Source: Thinopyrum elongatum (Eukaryota > Streptophyta > Magnoliopsida > Poales > Poaceae). Taken from it: DNA of 64,000 bases. Location of the stretch: the NCBI GenBank assembly GCA_011799875.1, contig CM022303.1:187712088-187776087 (forward strand), given 5' to 3'. The notes under the pieces are model-generated. The model did not search any database, was not told the origin of the DNA, and was given only the letters and a program-made list of their open reading frames with translations. The position numbers and the translations under genes were made by a program. This document shows, piece after piece, positions 35,998 to 47,084 of the stretch (positions within the stretch are counted from its first letter, which is position 1; the number at the start of each line of letters is the position of its first letter).

Positions 35998-36861
35998 TGT
36001 CGGCGTTCTGGGATCGGGGGTACCCAGACCTGCCTGCCTGCGGCCCATCGCGTGACTTCATCGACGGCCCCGTACGACCTAGCCACAAGACTGCACAGGC
36101 AAGACCCTCGCGGGGTGCCCCGGCCACGCGAGGCGAACGACACCAAGACCTCCCAAGAAGCAGCCTCCCGAGGAGCGGAGAACTCTATGCAGGTACCCCG
36201 TCTCACGAGGCTCGCAATGACGTGAGCCATGACGACCAAGGCCAGGCGGGTGCCAGCGGGCGCAAAAGGGACTGTTTCCCTTTCGGTACTAAGGAAGCAA
36301 GGACAGGCGCGGGTTCCCGAGGACAGCCCCAAAGGTTTTCATTCCGGTGAACAAGACCAAGACCACGAGCTCGGCAGGACGGATGCCATCACCGAGCCCA
36401 CCACTGCGTCATGGCCAGAAGCTTTGCAGGCGAAGACCATCTTTCGTCAGGATAAGATGTACTTCTTGTCCCCTTTCAAAATTGGCCATTGTGGGATCCC
36501 TTCCTGCCGAAGCTATGAGGGAAGAGGACCAATGCCACTATAAATATAGGCTAGTCTCCACCACAGAAGGGGTCGACTGATTCTCACCCTCTGAGCCCTC
36601 GCGAGGCAGCTCAACCTCTGTACGAGTTCATCCTCAACCTCCTCGTGAGGCCAATCCACCACAAAACAGGAGTAGGATTTTACACCGCAAGGTGGCCCGA
36701 ACCTGGGTAAACCCCCGTGTCCATTTCTTCACCCAGCTCGCGCGTACTCGGGGCGATCAGACCGTGGGTGCGGCGAGCGGAGCGCCGTCATGAAGCGAGA
36801 TCCTTCGTACACGCCACAGAGTTCGAAACTTGTTTGGGTCCGCGGAGCCCCGATTCCGACA
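35998..36861 (+). repeat. Probable 3' LTR of element B
   Basis: Starts TGTCGGCGTTCTGGGATCGG directly after GGGCCCGAAGGCTAC, a typical polypurine tract. It has TATAAATATAG near 36539 and the common GGCCCGAACCTGGGTAAAC near 36691. The right edge at CCCCGATTCCGACA (36861) is an estimate, as the partner LTR is outside the window. Confidence 0.55.
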
Positions 36862-37627
36862 GCCCGCTTTACTGTGGCGCAGCGGCCGGAGTTGGTTTCT
36901 CGGGACGCGGCGTCCGCATTGAAGCGGTGGCGAGGCTCGAGAGGCCGCGTCCGTGTGCGCTGCCTTCCTGTCCGGTCAAATCACGACATCAATGCCGGAT
37001 GCTGCATGCTCTAGGCCGGCATGAATGCAGCGCGTGGGATGAAAAGCGCGGGAAGGCCGGGTGGGTAGTTTGGGTGGGGCAGGGCGGCCAGAAGCGGGCG
37101 TGACAGTGGTCTGGACTCCCGCAAATCTCTCCCACGTTTTTCTCGGGTTTGCGGGAGAAAACGCATCCGGACAGCACCGTGAACCGATACAAGCCCACGT
37201 TGGATGGCTTCGACGATCCAGACAGCCTGGTCTGGTCGGATACGGGAGCTTTAAGGGTCGGCTTTGGAGATGCCCTTAGTACCTAAGGGCGTCACCTCGA
37301 CGTCGGTCAAATCAGGTGCAAAGAATATACGGATTTTGTACTTAGCTAGTCTCGTCATCAATCGATCCTATTGAATTCCAGATTTGGGCGCTCGCTTTCG
37401 ACCGATATGCTCCTCAGATTAATCTCCTAGTGAGATCATCAATTAAGTGAGCAACGACAGTTGCATGCGATGAACCCGAGATATTTCACAAGACGACCGG
37501 GCACGAACTAAGCAAAGCTTAACATTAGGCAATTACCGAGAGCCTGCTTAATAGCGCGGTGACACTAAACTGAGTATTTCATATTCTATCAGCATCAGAT
37601 GATTATGTTTCCCCTGTTTCCAAATTG
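36862..37627. other. Unassigned stretch, possible MITE edge near 37277
   Basis: GC-rich up to about 37280, ending GGCTTTGGAGATGCCCTTA, which resembles the end of common grass miniature DNA transposons. I could not find its partner end. From 37281 on the sequence is AT-rich with no gene. Confidence 0.3.
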
Positions 37628-37695
37628 TAGGTCGAGGTTTGAAATGAGCTACGGGTACATCAAACAATCCGTGGCTCATTTCAAACTTCGACCTA
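37628..37695. repeat. 27-bp hairpin with 14-base loop
   Basis: Arms 37628-37654 and 37669-37695 pair over all 27 positions; the only two non-Watson-Crick pairs would be G-U in RNA. No extension beyond the arms. Shown in either strand it would fold like a small RNA precursor. Confidence 0.8.
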
Positions 37696-39126
37696 TTGAT
37701 TGTGTTTCGACATATTTTTCAAAAAAAAAGGCAAAATTTTATGTAACGTACAATAAGCAAGATCATTCTCTTGACTTCTCCCATGCTACCGCCAATCAAG
37801 TCTCCATCTCATGTTTCTCGGCAAACAGTAATCTGAAAGCTGCTGGCTGGCTATCACCACCACGTGTTAAATGCTGCGTGGGGGCAGGTACCCCGTGTGC
37901 CACAAAGCTACAATATAAAACAAAGCTGCTGGCTGGCTATCTTGGACTTTGAGAAGCACCGGATCAGTACGTCCACAAAGCTACAATAAAAAACAAAGAT
38001 GTGAAAACAAAGGGCAGACACATCTCTACTACTATTAAACAATCGAGTTGTGGCAGAAATATTACATCTGCTATTTTTCAATGGACCGGATTGCCTCAAT
38101 GTTGTATCACATCATTTACCAAAATCAATTACCAATAATTACCATGATCTATGCCATCATAATTACGCAAAACTTACCAATTTAGGCCTATTTTAATCAT
38201 AATCAATCAGCAATAATTACCATGATCTAATAATTACGCAATAATTACCGCGATCTCGCTCCAACCTGTAGACCTCCACCTTGGGGCGTCCGGTCCTCGC
38301 TCAAACCTCCCGACCCGAATTTCTCAGGCAGCCCTCCTCGCGCTGCCGTCGACCTCCTTGCTCCAACCCCTAGCTGTGTTGTACACGTACCTATAGCTAT
38401 ACAATATATCAATTAACCCGCCTCTCTGCTTGTTTGAGCGAAGCTTTGCGTATGTGTGCTCCCGCTCCTTTGTGAATTGGTTTAGCGTTCTGAATCCACC
38501 ATATTTTTATATTGATCTTTTGCCAGATGTTTCAACAGCCCTGAGCGGCTACGTCGACGAGCGAGCGAGCACGTGGACGTGTTACGTCTGATATGCAGTC
38601 GGGGATCAAAGCCACTGGGACCGATCAACATAATTCAAAGGTGCGTGTACTGGCCAAATAAATTCAACTCAAATTGTCACTGTCATTGTTAGCTCCCTCA
38701 AATTGTTAGATCTTTCGGAATGTGCTGTACTGATTATTAAAGGTTTCGGAGTGTGCTAACTGGAAGCACATGATTACTAATAACAGTTCGAAAAGATTAA
38801 TAAAAAAGGTAGTAGTGTGCTGCGCTTTGCTTTCTACAAACTTTGGGGCCGAGTTACATCTACCTAACAAACTGACATAATGTTTGCGAACAGTACATTA
38901 GATTTTTCAATTCAGAAGTGCTACTTTATGTTCTCCATCTCAGAAAATCAGTAATATTTTTTTGTGCACTATCAATTTTTTTAACTTTGCAAAAGCCATC
39001 CATGAGAGCATTATTCAAATCTGAATCTGAGTGGGCTCAAAGCCAACTAACGTCCTATATGTTGCCATCTTCAGTGCTCTTCGGTGATAACTATTCTCTG
39101 TTTGCTAATCAAGATTCAAAATCCAT

Positions 39127-39384
39127 TTGTTGCAGAATTCGGAATCATGTACTGATTTGGAGAATAATCGGAGCAATGGTGGAGGGTGGTATGCTCGTCT
39201 GTCCGGTGAGAAGAAAACGGAATACCTAAAGAAACTACGAATAGCACGCCAAGCAAAAAAAGATGCAACTAAGTCATTTACACCATCTAGCGGATTGGTT
39301 CAGAGCGAACGTGCTCCGTTTACTGATGTAACAAACACGTTTGCAAAAGATCCATGTTTGTGCACTTTGCTGACCCATGTCTGA
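39127..39384 (+). pseudogene. Helitron gene N-terminal fragment
   Basis: Encodes GGWYARLSGEKKTEYLKKLR followed by a basic stretch, then stops. A related segment, GQGWYARMSEEKRAEYLLKQ, recurs at about 39833-39945. Such WYARxS-EKK-EYL repeats sit at the start of grass Helitron proteins as far as I recall. An upstream first exon starting near 38595 (MQSGIKATG, donor at 38642) is possible but weak. Confidence 0.45.
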
Positions 39385-39419
39385 GATTATTCTCTGTGTC
39401 TGACAAAACCTCAAAACTG

Positions 39420-39703
39420 ACATCATTGTCTAATTTATAGCTGCGAATGATGGAGTTGTCGAAATGATTCCTCTTACAGATGGCTCAAATAGGAATGGAA
39501 AAGGTTAGTTCATTCACACACGTTTTTCTTTATCAAATATTCGCTCCGGTCCAAAGTAAGTGTCGCAGTTTTAAACTAAGGTACATCATTGTCTAATTTA
39601 TAGCTGCGAATGATGGAGTTGTCGAAATGATTCCTCTTAGAGATCGCTCAAATAGGAATGGAAAAGGTTAGTTCATTCACACACGTTTTTCTTTATCAAA
39701 TAT
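39420..39703 (+). repeat. 121-bp direct repeat carrying an exon
   Basis: Copies 39420-39540 and 39583-39703 differ at two sites. Each has acceptor TTTATAG, a coding stretch reading ANDGVVEMIP, and donor AAAAG/GTTAGT. Confidence 0.9.
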
Positions 39704-39742
39704 AGTTTAAAACTGTGACACTTATTATGGACCGGAGGGACA
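39541..39742. mobile_element. Stowaway-like inverted ends enclosing a copied exon
   Basis: The ends 39541-39577 and 39704-39740 are inverted copies, 33 of 37 alike, of the Stowaway type (CTCCGGTCCAAAGTAAGTG). The enclosed 39583-39703 is not MITE sequence: it is a 121-bp copy of the DNA just outside (39420-39540), 119 of 121 identical, including an exon with its splice sites. Confidence 0.7.
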
Positions 39743-39946
39743 GGTCAGAGTGATAATGGAGGCACGCCGCACACAAATACTGCTGAAATTTCGAATGTTA
39801 CTCTACTGGCCCAGAAAAAACCAAGGGGTCAAGGTTGGTATGCTCGAATGAGTGAAGAAAAGAGAGCCGAATACCTACTGAAGCAGCGACAGGCACGTCA
39901 AAGAAAACGAGCTGCGGCTAACTCGGAAAACAATGACTGCGGCTAA

Positions 39947-40964
39947 CTCCAAGACATAATGGAATGTGCTTTGCTGTTTGGGGGGAAGATTGTCGTTTTT
40001 GGTGGAGATTTTAGGCAGGTCCTTCCAGTGGGTCCAAAAGGGACAAGAGCACAGATCACAGATGCTACAATACAGAGATCCTATATATGGCAGAAGATTC
40101 ATAAGATACACCTTACACGTAACATGAGATCACAAGCTGACCCTTTGTTCTCTGAGTATCTCTTAAGGATTGGCAATGGAACCGAAGAAACGATAGGTGA
40201 TGACTATGCGTCTCCCTGAGGATGTTGTGGTCGGTCATACTGATGATGAAACCGCAATCAATAGGCTAATCAAAGAAGTTTTCCCCTCTCTTAGTGCCAA
40301 TGCTAAATCGGGAGAGTACATGAGCTCATGTGCTATTCTTTCCACGAAGAATGACCATGTTGATGAGCTGAATTCCAAGATGATTGACATGTTTCCTGGC
40401 CAAGAGAAGGTATACCATAGCTTCGACTCTATTGAGGATGACTACTCGAACAATTACCCGATTGACTTTGTGAATTTGCTTACCCCAAATGGATTGCCAC
40501 CACATGTGTTGAAAGTGAAGGTCAATTGCCCCGTCATTCTGCTACGGAACCTCGACCCTCACAATGGCCTCTACAATGGAACAAGGCTAATGATTAGAGC
40601 CTTCCAGGATACTACAATTGAAGCAGAGATTGTTGGTGGGCAACATGTTGGGAAGAGGGTCTTTATACCGAGGATCCCTTTATCACCATCGGAGGACATC
40701 TCTCTTTCCTTCAAGCTTAAGAGGAAACAATTCCCCATCCGCCTAAGTTTTGTGATGACCATTAACAAGGCGCAGGGCCAGACCATCCCAAATGTTGGCA
40801 TTTATCTTCCCGAGCCGGTGTTCTCCCATGGTCAGCTGTATGTTGCCTTGTCAAGGGGTGTATCAAGGCGGACGACGCGAATTTTGGCCAAGCCGAACAA
40901 ACAGATTGATAGATCAGGAAAAAGCACCAAGAATATTGTCTATAGAGATGTTTTAGAGGGATGA
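39947..40964 (+). pseudogene. Helitron PIF1-like helicase, C-terminal part
   Basis: The frame enters at DIMECALLFGGKIVVFGGDFR, helicase motif III, directly after the N-terminal fragment, so Rep and the Walker A and B motifs have been deleted. Then RNMRS (motif IV-like), and after a frameshift at about 40205 (GDDY then RLPEDVVV) the frame is open to TGA 40964. Late motifs are NCPVILLRNLDPHNGLYNGT, FPIRLSFVMTINKAQGQTIP and VALSRG, typical of Helitron helicases. Without the ATP site it cannot be active. Confidence 0.88.
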
Positions 40965-42414
40965 TGCAAGTTCGTTCTTCTTTGATTGATATTTATTCAA
41001 GCTATTTTGTAGTCAACCATACTTTGTTAGCTTTTTTTATATTTTTATTTGAATCATCATTTTATTTAAATACATATGGGCACGCCAACAAATTCTGAAA
41101 TGTTTTTAGATGGTTTTTGATTTACGAAATGTGTTTACAAGTCTGAAATGGTTTCATGTTGTGAATTATGAAGTAGTTACCTATCACTTATGGAGATATG
41201 ACCTTCCTAAGTACTGATTAGCCACATACATGACTTTTCTAACTTGCTACTGATATTAATCAATTTATATTCCAAAAATAATTTATGGGGCCAGGTATGT
41301 CTTTCACTCCTAAATAATATCGATGTTTACCTAAGAAATAAATATGGATTCTATAGTTAATGGCTTGGTAGAACTATTGCTAAATTGCATATAAATACTG
41401 CAATCTGATCCAACTTTACACAATGCAGATATGAAAGGGAAAATCCAAATTGCTGTGATATGGGATTCACACTGATGTTTCATGACCTTTGGTCTCGGTA
41501 ATACTGGAAGCAATCCAATCGCTTGGTTGTCAAATAAGAAGATGTGCATGTTTCCAACACTTGTCTTCAGGAGTGAAATTGTTTTGCCACTGAAAAAGAG
41601 CATGTGTCATTTGTCTTCTCTGTCATATAAAAAACATGTTTATTTCCCTTAAATTAGAGTGAAAACAATGTAGATGGTTGGTTAATGTGATATTCTTTTT
41701 TTGTCAGATGGCTTGAAGTTTCTTTAACATCACTTTTAATGTTAATGTCAATGTACCATCATATTTATTTCCAAACTGTGGTGTGAAGTTATATTGCCAG
41801 TTTATGTCATGTCCGGTTCAGAAATATATATTGTCAGTCCGTGCCTTGAAGCTTTGTTGGTAGATTCTGTCATTTACAGTGCATAAAATCTATTTCTACT
41901 TTTAGTGTAAAATTGACTTCTACACAGTTTGACATTTTCAGACATTGTGCTTACATGTGTTTGCTTTCGCTATATTTATTATAGATAGTGTTCTGACAGA
42001 TTTTATAAAGTATGTCAATAGTTGGATCATGTATCCTTGACTTGATAGACAAGTTCAAAGATTTACATTCTTCAGAGTGCATAACTGACACGCTAGATCC
42101 TAACTTCGACTGCTTGCATAACCAACATTCAGTTCAAGGAAGCTTCAGGTCTTACCTTGGAAATTTCTTTTACCTCTTCCATTCAGCACGGACATGTTTT
42201 CCAATTATTGATTACTGATTGTACAAAAAAAAAGTTCCCAATAATCTTTTCTACAATAGTCCAACATAATCAAAGGAGTCACTAAAAGTAGCTGGGAAAT
42301 ACCAAGGAAACATGCAGGCATGGCCGCCGCAATAATCAATCCTCGTTCCTCGACACTTATGCCACCGCTCCCCTTCCTGCAATCCAATTTCTCTCTATTT
42401 CATAACTCTATGAT
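40965..42414. other. Non-coding 3' part of the Helitron
   Basis: AT-rich; no reading frame or repeat of note up to the terminal hairpin. Confidence 0.5.
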
Positions 42415-42673
42415 ACGTGCGTTGCACGTGCAACTTACTAGTGTGAAATTATAAAATTCGCTAGCCGCTTCTTCTCCGCATACCATTCGTACACGGAGCA
42501 GAGCAGGCAGCGTTGTGTCTGGAAGTCAATCAGCGCGTCCGTGTCCGTCCCATTCCGCCCGACGGCGACGCCATAACCAACTCCCCTCCATAACCCGACT
42601 CCAGCATACGCGGTGCTCTGGACGCCACACAACGCCTGACACGGTGACACCCCCGGCCGGCGCCCGGAGGCGC

Positions 42674-42681
42674 ATATAAAA
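42674..42681 (+). promoter_or_regulatory. TATA box upstream of the 88-codon gene
   Basis: ATATAAAA in GGCGCATATAAAACAGGG, 174 bp before the ATG at 42855, in a GC-rich upstream region. The stretch between is pyrimidine-rich like a plant 5' leader. Confidence 0.5.
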
Positions 42682-42854
42682 CAGGGCAGTGCTGTTCACC
42701 CTCGCCATAGGCCTACTGCTACTACCTTCGTCCACGCACAACACTCTTAAGCTCTCTGCAAATCCGCAGCTGCCGCTCGCTTTCCATCGGTGATCGGAAG
42801 CGGTACGACTCGCGAAAGGCAGCTCGCACTACTCGGCCGGAGTGGTGTGCGGAC

Positions 42855-43121
42855 ATGGCCACGGGAGCCGAGATCTTCCGGCCACTTGCAGTCACCGGCG
42901 ACGTCGTGGAGGCGCCGGTGTTGCTGATCGCCACAGGCAAGGATCAGCTCATGGATCCGGTGATCTGGGGCGACGAGGAGCGGATGAAGAGGGAGCTCAT
43001 GGCGTGGGCCAAGGCCGTCGCGTCCATGGCGCTCAACGGCTCCGTCGACTCCTCGTCGCCGCTTTCCATGGGCCGACGACAGAGAAGCCAGGGAGCGAGC
43101 CGCCTCCAGCTTAGTATTTAG
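42855..43121 (+). CDS. Small protein of unknown function, 88 residues
   Basis: Starts in a good context (GCGGACATGGCC) after a TATA box. The protein begins MATGAEIFRPLAVTGDVVEA. The middle, WGDEERMKRELMAWAKAVAS, is a probable amphipathic helix rich in charged residues and looks like a conserved domain; I have a faint memory of similar short plant proteins but cannot name a family. The last 20 residues are Ser/Arg-rich and may be changed by a frameshift. GC-rich codon thirds (a grass gene habit) and the lack of transposon similarity argue for a host gene. It lies just outside the Helitron 3' end. Confidence 0.5.
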   Translation: MATGAEIFRPLAVTGDVVEAPVLLIATGKDQLMDPVIWGDEERMKRELMAWAKAVASMALNGSVDSSSPLSMGRRQRSQGASRLQLSI

Positions 43122-44340
43122 TACGTGGTTAGTTTTGCACGCGTTCCCTGTTGATCTGGCTGTGCCTGAACCTGACTGATGCCATTGATGTGTTATCATT
43201 GTTTGCGATGGTATATTTTTGCCCGGGGCGTTAAATTGATGTCCCCTCCTCTGATTACAGCGTGTACATGTATAATAGACAAGTTTTTTTAGATGAGATC
43301 AGTGCTTATGATTACTTGTGATCCTTGGCAGCAATTGGACTGTACACTGATCAGATAGACGAAATCTTTAAGTTCAATTAGCAGATGTGGCGCGGCGGCC
43401 ACGCGAGCTTGAATAAACCTGGTATCAAAACGTCGCCTAATGTATCGCCACATCCTAACGTCGCCTAATGTATCGCCACATCCTAAATCACAAAACATAG
43501 CTACCATTGTGTTACCCTAATTCAAAGATAGTCCCTCTTATACCTCACTAATGGATCTGAACCGTTGATTTTTATGGTTTTTTTTACATCTAACGATACC
43601 AAACTAGTATGTTTTTGCAGGTACCAAACTATTAAAACATGCAAATCAACACACTCACCCTCCCAGGGTGCGGAATGTACAAACGAGTCTGTCAACAAAA
43701 GGAAGGCAAAAAAATTCTAGCCGAGGCATGTAAAAAAAAAACTGTCCATGTCACGCTCTCCTCAAATTCTCTCGTCAATTCGATGTGAGAGAGTGATCCA
43801 GAGAAAAAAAAAACTACTCTCAAATATCTTTCCATGTTTTCACGGACGGTATTTTCGTGAACACGTCCTAGGAGCAGCGCCCAAATGCTAGAGCCTACAA
43901 ATGGTCATAATTTGGAAGGTCCATTGAAACTGAACCTCCCAAATGCCATTGATCTATGATTGGAGATCACATATATTATAGGTTACCGAAAATGGCCAAT
44001 ATTTTCTTTTATAAATTCTGTCATACCTTCAAACGCGAATGATCGGCAAGAAAGATAGTGATGTTTTTCTCTAGTTTTAGGAATCTTGCTGAGGTTGAAT
44101 TAACCTCCTGTAGTTTGTAAGTTGGAGAAGTGCTCCAAACCTCAAGGTAAGGTACACGAAAAAATGACTTCACTAGAAGAAACCATCTTCGATTATCTTC
44201 TCAACAATTAAGTCAAAACACTAAGCTAGCATGCTATACTTGGCAAAATGGCAAGTATATTAACTGTCTTGCCATTGGAAGTCAAAAATGCACACCAAAC
44301 AATGGATAATAAGATGCATGGTTTCGACCACCTGAATTAG
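43122..44340. other. Intergenic stretch
   Basis: Probable 3' leader of the small gene followed by AT-rich DNA without open frames. It holds the 28-bp tandem duplication listed separately. Confidence 0.4.
43429..43484. repeat. Perfect tandem duplication of 28 bp
   Basis: 43429-43456 and 43457-43484 are identical (AACGTCGCCTAATGTATCGC...). Confidence 0.9.
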
Positions 44341-44341
44341 A

Positions 44342-45010
44342 GTTTTTTTCGTGAATATGCAAAGAATTGCGTATCATTTCATTGATAGATAGGAGAGAAT
44401 TGTTACAACAAATAGGAGGGGGAGGGGCACCACACAAATAAGAAACACATCCTAAAGACTCGCCTAGCCCGAACTCAAGCCATGAAAGGCGAAGAGAAGG
44501 GGCACAGGGCATACGGACCGCGTCACGACCAACGCAAGGAACCTCCGTCACGTGGCCACCACTCCATCACAGACTGAATCAACGTACCCCCACCTTATGC
44601 GCCTAGAGATGGCAAGTGGGATGCAGGACCCAACCGTGCTAGAGGAGGAATGCCTGGAGGAAGTGTCGACGATATCATATATAGCGCCTCGGATGCCCAC
44701 ACCCTGGGAAGCAGCCAATACTGAGCACGGCGTCCAACATCACATTCCAACACAGGGGGCTTCCGCGAGCACCCAAGACAACGCCTTCATGAAGGAAGTG
44801 GCACTCTGACGCCGCCGTTGTCCGATCCGGCGAACCAGACCTAGGGTTTCCCCCTGACGCTCGAGGGGCATGGTAGAGAGGCCATGGTAGTGCCTCCAAG
44901 AAGGGGATGACACCCACAGGTGTTGCCACTACCAGCATCGGCAAGCCGAGCAGGCTTTCACCCTGGCCTGAGACCGAACAATCGTAAAGAAGCCGCCGAA
45001 TCGCTGTAAT
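44342..45010 (-). mobile_element. Possible LINE 3' fragment
   Basis: On the + strand it starts with T7 followed by CGTGAATATGCAAAGAATTG and TTCATTGATAGATAGGAGAG, a sequence I associate with the 3' end of wheat LINEs in reverse. GC-rich decayed sequence follows. No frame; weak call. Confidence 0.35.
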
Positions 45011-45028
45011 ATTAAGGTAAAGATGCAT

Positions 45029-46611
45029 TGCTACTTCTTGAGTTTGCGTTGATTTTTCCCTTGAAGAGAAAAGGGTGATGTAGCAAAGTAGAGATAAGTA
45101 TTTTCCTCAGTTAAGAATCAAAGTATCAATCCAGTAGGAGATACACGCAAGTCTCCAATCTATGCACCTACACAAACAATCAAACTCTTGCACCCAACGC
45201 GATAAAGGGGTTATCAATCCCTTCACGGTCACTTGCAAAGGTGAGATCTGATAGAGATAGATATAAAAGCTTACTAAAACGTAAAATAAAATAAAAGTAA
45301 ATAAATTGCAGCAAGGTATTTTTGGGTTTTTTGGTTTATAGATCTGAAAATATATGATGGAAAATAGACCCGGGGGCCATAGGTTTCACTAGAGGCTTCT
45401 CTCTTGAAGGAAAATAATACGGTGGGTGAACAAATTACTGTCGAGCAATTGATAGAAAAACGCAAAGTAATGACGATATCCAAGGCAATGATTATGAATA
45501 TAGGCATCACGTCCGTGTCAAGTAGACCGACTCCTGTCTGCATCTACTACTATTAGTCCACACATCGACCGCTATGCAGCATGCATCTAGAGTATTAAGT
45601 TCAAAAGAACGGAGTAACGCCTTAAGTAAGATGACATGATGTAAAGGGATAAACTCAAGCAATATGATAAAAACCCCATCTTTTTACCCTTGATGGCAAC
45701 AATACAATACGTGCCTCGCTACCCCTACTTTGTCACTGGGTGAGGACACCGCAAGATTGAACCCAAAACTAAGCACCTCTCCCATTGCAAGAAGAATCAA
45801 TCTAGTTGGCCAAACCAAACCGATAATTCGAAGAGAAATACAAAGATATCAAATCATGCATATAAGAATTCAGAGAAGATTCAAATAATATTCATAGATA
45901 AACTGATCATAAATTCACAATTCATCGAATCTCGACAAACACATCGAAAAAGAATATTACATCGGATAGATCTCCAAGAACAACGAGAAGAACATGGTAT
46001 TGAGGATCAAAGAGAGAGAAGAAGCCATCTAGCTACTAGCTATGAACCCGTAGGTCTGTGGTAAACTACTCACGCTTCATCGAAAGGGCAATAGAGTTGA
46101 TGTAGAAGCCCTCCGTGATCGAATCCCCCTCCGGCAAGATGCCGGAAAAGGCCCCAAGATGGGATCTCACGGGTACAGAAGGTTACGGCGGCGGAAAAGT
46201 ATTTTGGTGAACGCTTCTGGTTGTTTGGGAATATTTCTGAATTTATAGGCCAAAGATTAGGGTTGGAGGACTCCCGTGGGGCCCACAAGCCAGGGGGCGC
46301 TCCCCCTAGGGCGCGCCCTGAGGGCTTGTGGAGCCCTCGGGACTCTTCTGCCTTCCTCTCCAAGTCCTACGTGTGTCTTCTGGTCCAAGAAAAATCATCG
46401 CAAACATTTTATTCCGTTTGGACTCCGTTTGGTATTCCTTCTCTGTAAAACTCAAAAACAAGGAAAAACAGAAACTGGCACTGAGCTCTATGTTAATAAC
46501 TTAGTCCCAAAAATAATATAAAATAGCATATTAATGCATATAAAACATCCAAAATAAATAATATAATAACATGAAACAATAAAAAATTATAGATACGTTG
46601 GAGACGTATCA
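45029..46611 (-). mobile_element. Solo LTR, Sabrina/WHAM-related, with perfect target duplication
   Basis: 1583 bp, TGCTACTTCTTGAG to GAGACGTATCA; on the - strand it starts TGATACGTCTCCAACGTATC like the Sabrina-like LTRs at 10795 and 15928, though diverged in the body. TGCAT stands on both sides (45024-45028 and 46612-46616). No second LTR or interior exists, so LTR-LTR recombination removed the rest. Confidence 0.9.
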
Positions 46612-47084
46612 TGCATCAATGATACATTCAATACTAATTAAATGATCACCTTATGTGTATATATTGAAAAGAAAACGAATGGTTAACAGTGGCATGAAAA
46701 AATATGACAAAGAAGATAAAAAGAGACTGGGGTAACATGAAAGAGAGGAAAAAAAACAAAAAACTCTATGGTGGTATGAAAAGACATGACAAAAAAGGTA
46801 AGGAAAAATAATCCCGCGGCAAGTGTTATCAATCTTGCTAGATATGATTTCAGGAAGTAAGGAAAAATACTTCAACAGTGGCGCAAAAATTAGTATGAAG
46901 ATGCGGGAGACCATGTTTGGTTAGGTCAGTCCAACGGTCTTCTGTTCGTCCATGTAAACATTGTGACGATTAATAAAAAGCTTTAGAGTTTGCCTTAAAA
47001 AATGAAGTGAATTGTTTCTCCCTAAAAAAATGAAAGGAATCGTTTAATTAAGGCCCAGATAAACCAGAAGAAACAAAAAAGGAA
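46612..47084. other. AT-rich intergenic stretch
   Basis: No gene. 46997-47017 and 47025-47045 are an imperfect 21-bp direct repeat around CTCCCTA, similar in form to the micro-insertions further right. Confidence 0.4.

Larger units (their letters stand above)
7094..36861 (+). mobile_element. Gypsy element B, interrupted by three later insertions
   Basis: Proposed outline of one element, assembled from separated parts on the same strand: pol (7094-10630), 3' sequence (10631-10794), 3' region with an antisense B3-type gene (24473-25988 and 35901-35997) and the 3' LTR (35998-36861). The order pol, antisense gene, purine tract (GGGCCCGAAGGCTAC), LTR is that of elements A, C and D. The high GC content also fits across the parts. 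Joining 10794 to 24473 is inference, because a deletion removed the right end of the nested elements there. Confidence 0.55.
38023..42441 (+). mobile_element. Helitron with canonical ends, coding part reduced
   Basis: The 5' end is TCTCTACTACTATTAAAC preceded by A (38022). The 3' end is a hairpin ACGTGC-GTT-GCACGT (42415-42429), 12 bases, then CTAG (42438-42441) followed by T (42442). This is the A|T target pattern and 3' structure of grass Helitrons. At 4.4 kb it keeps an N-terminal gene fragment and the C-terminal helicase but lacks Rep and the first helicase motifs, so it is a deletion derivative that could only move with help. Confidence 0.88.

Noticed and set aside
36862..37280. Complete MITE
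   Set aside because: Only one end-like sequence (GGAGATGCCCTTA) is visible; no inverted partner or target duplication found.
37839..37999. Partial repeat of GCTGCTGGCTGGCTATC and CACAAAGCTACAAT
   Set aside because: Two short words recur about 80 bp apart but the DNA between them does not align; too weak for a feature.
44552..44809. 85-codon frame
   Set aside because: No domain, sits in a probable reversed LINE remnant.
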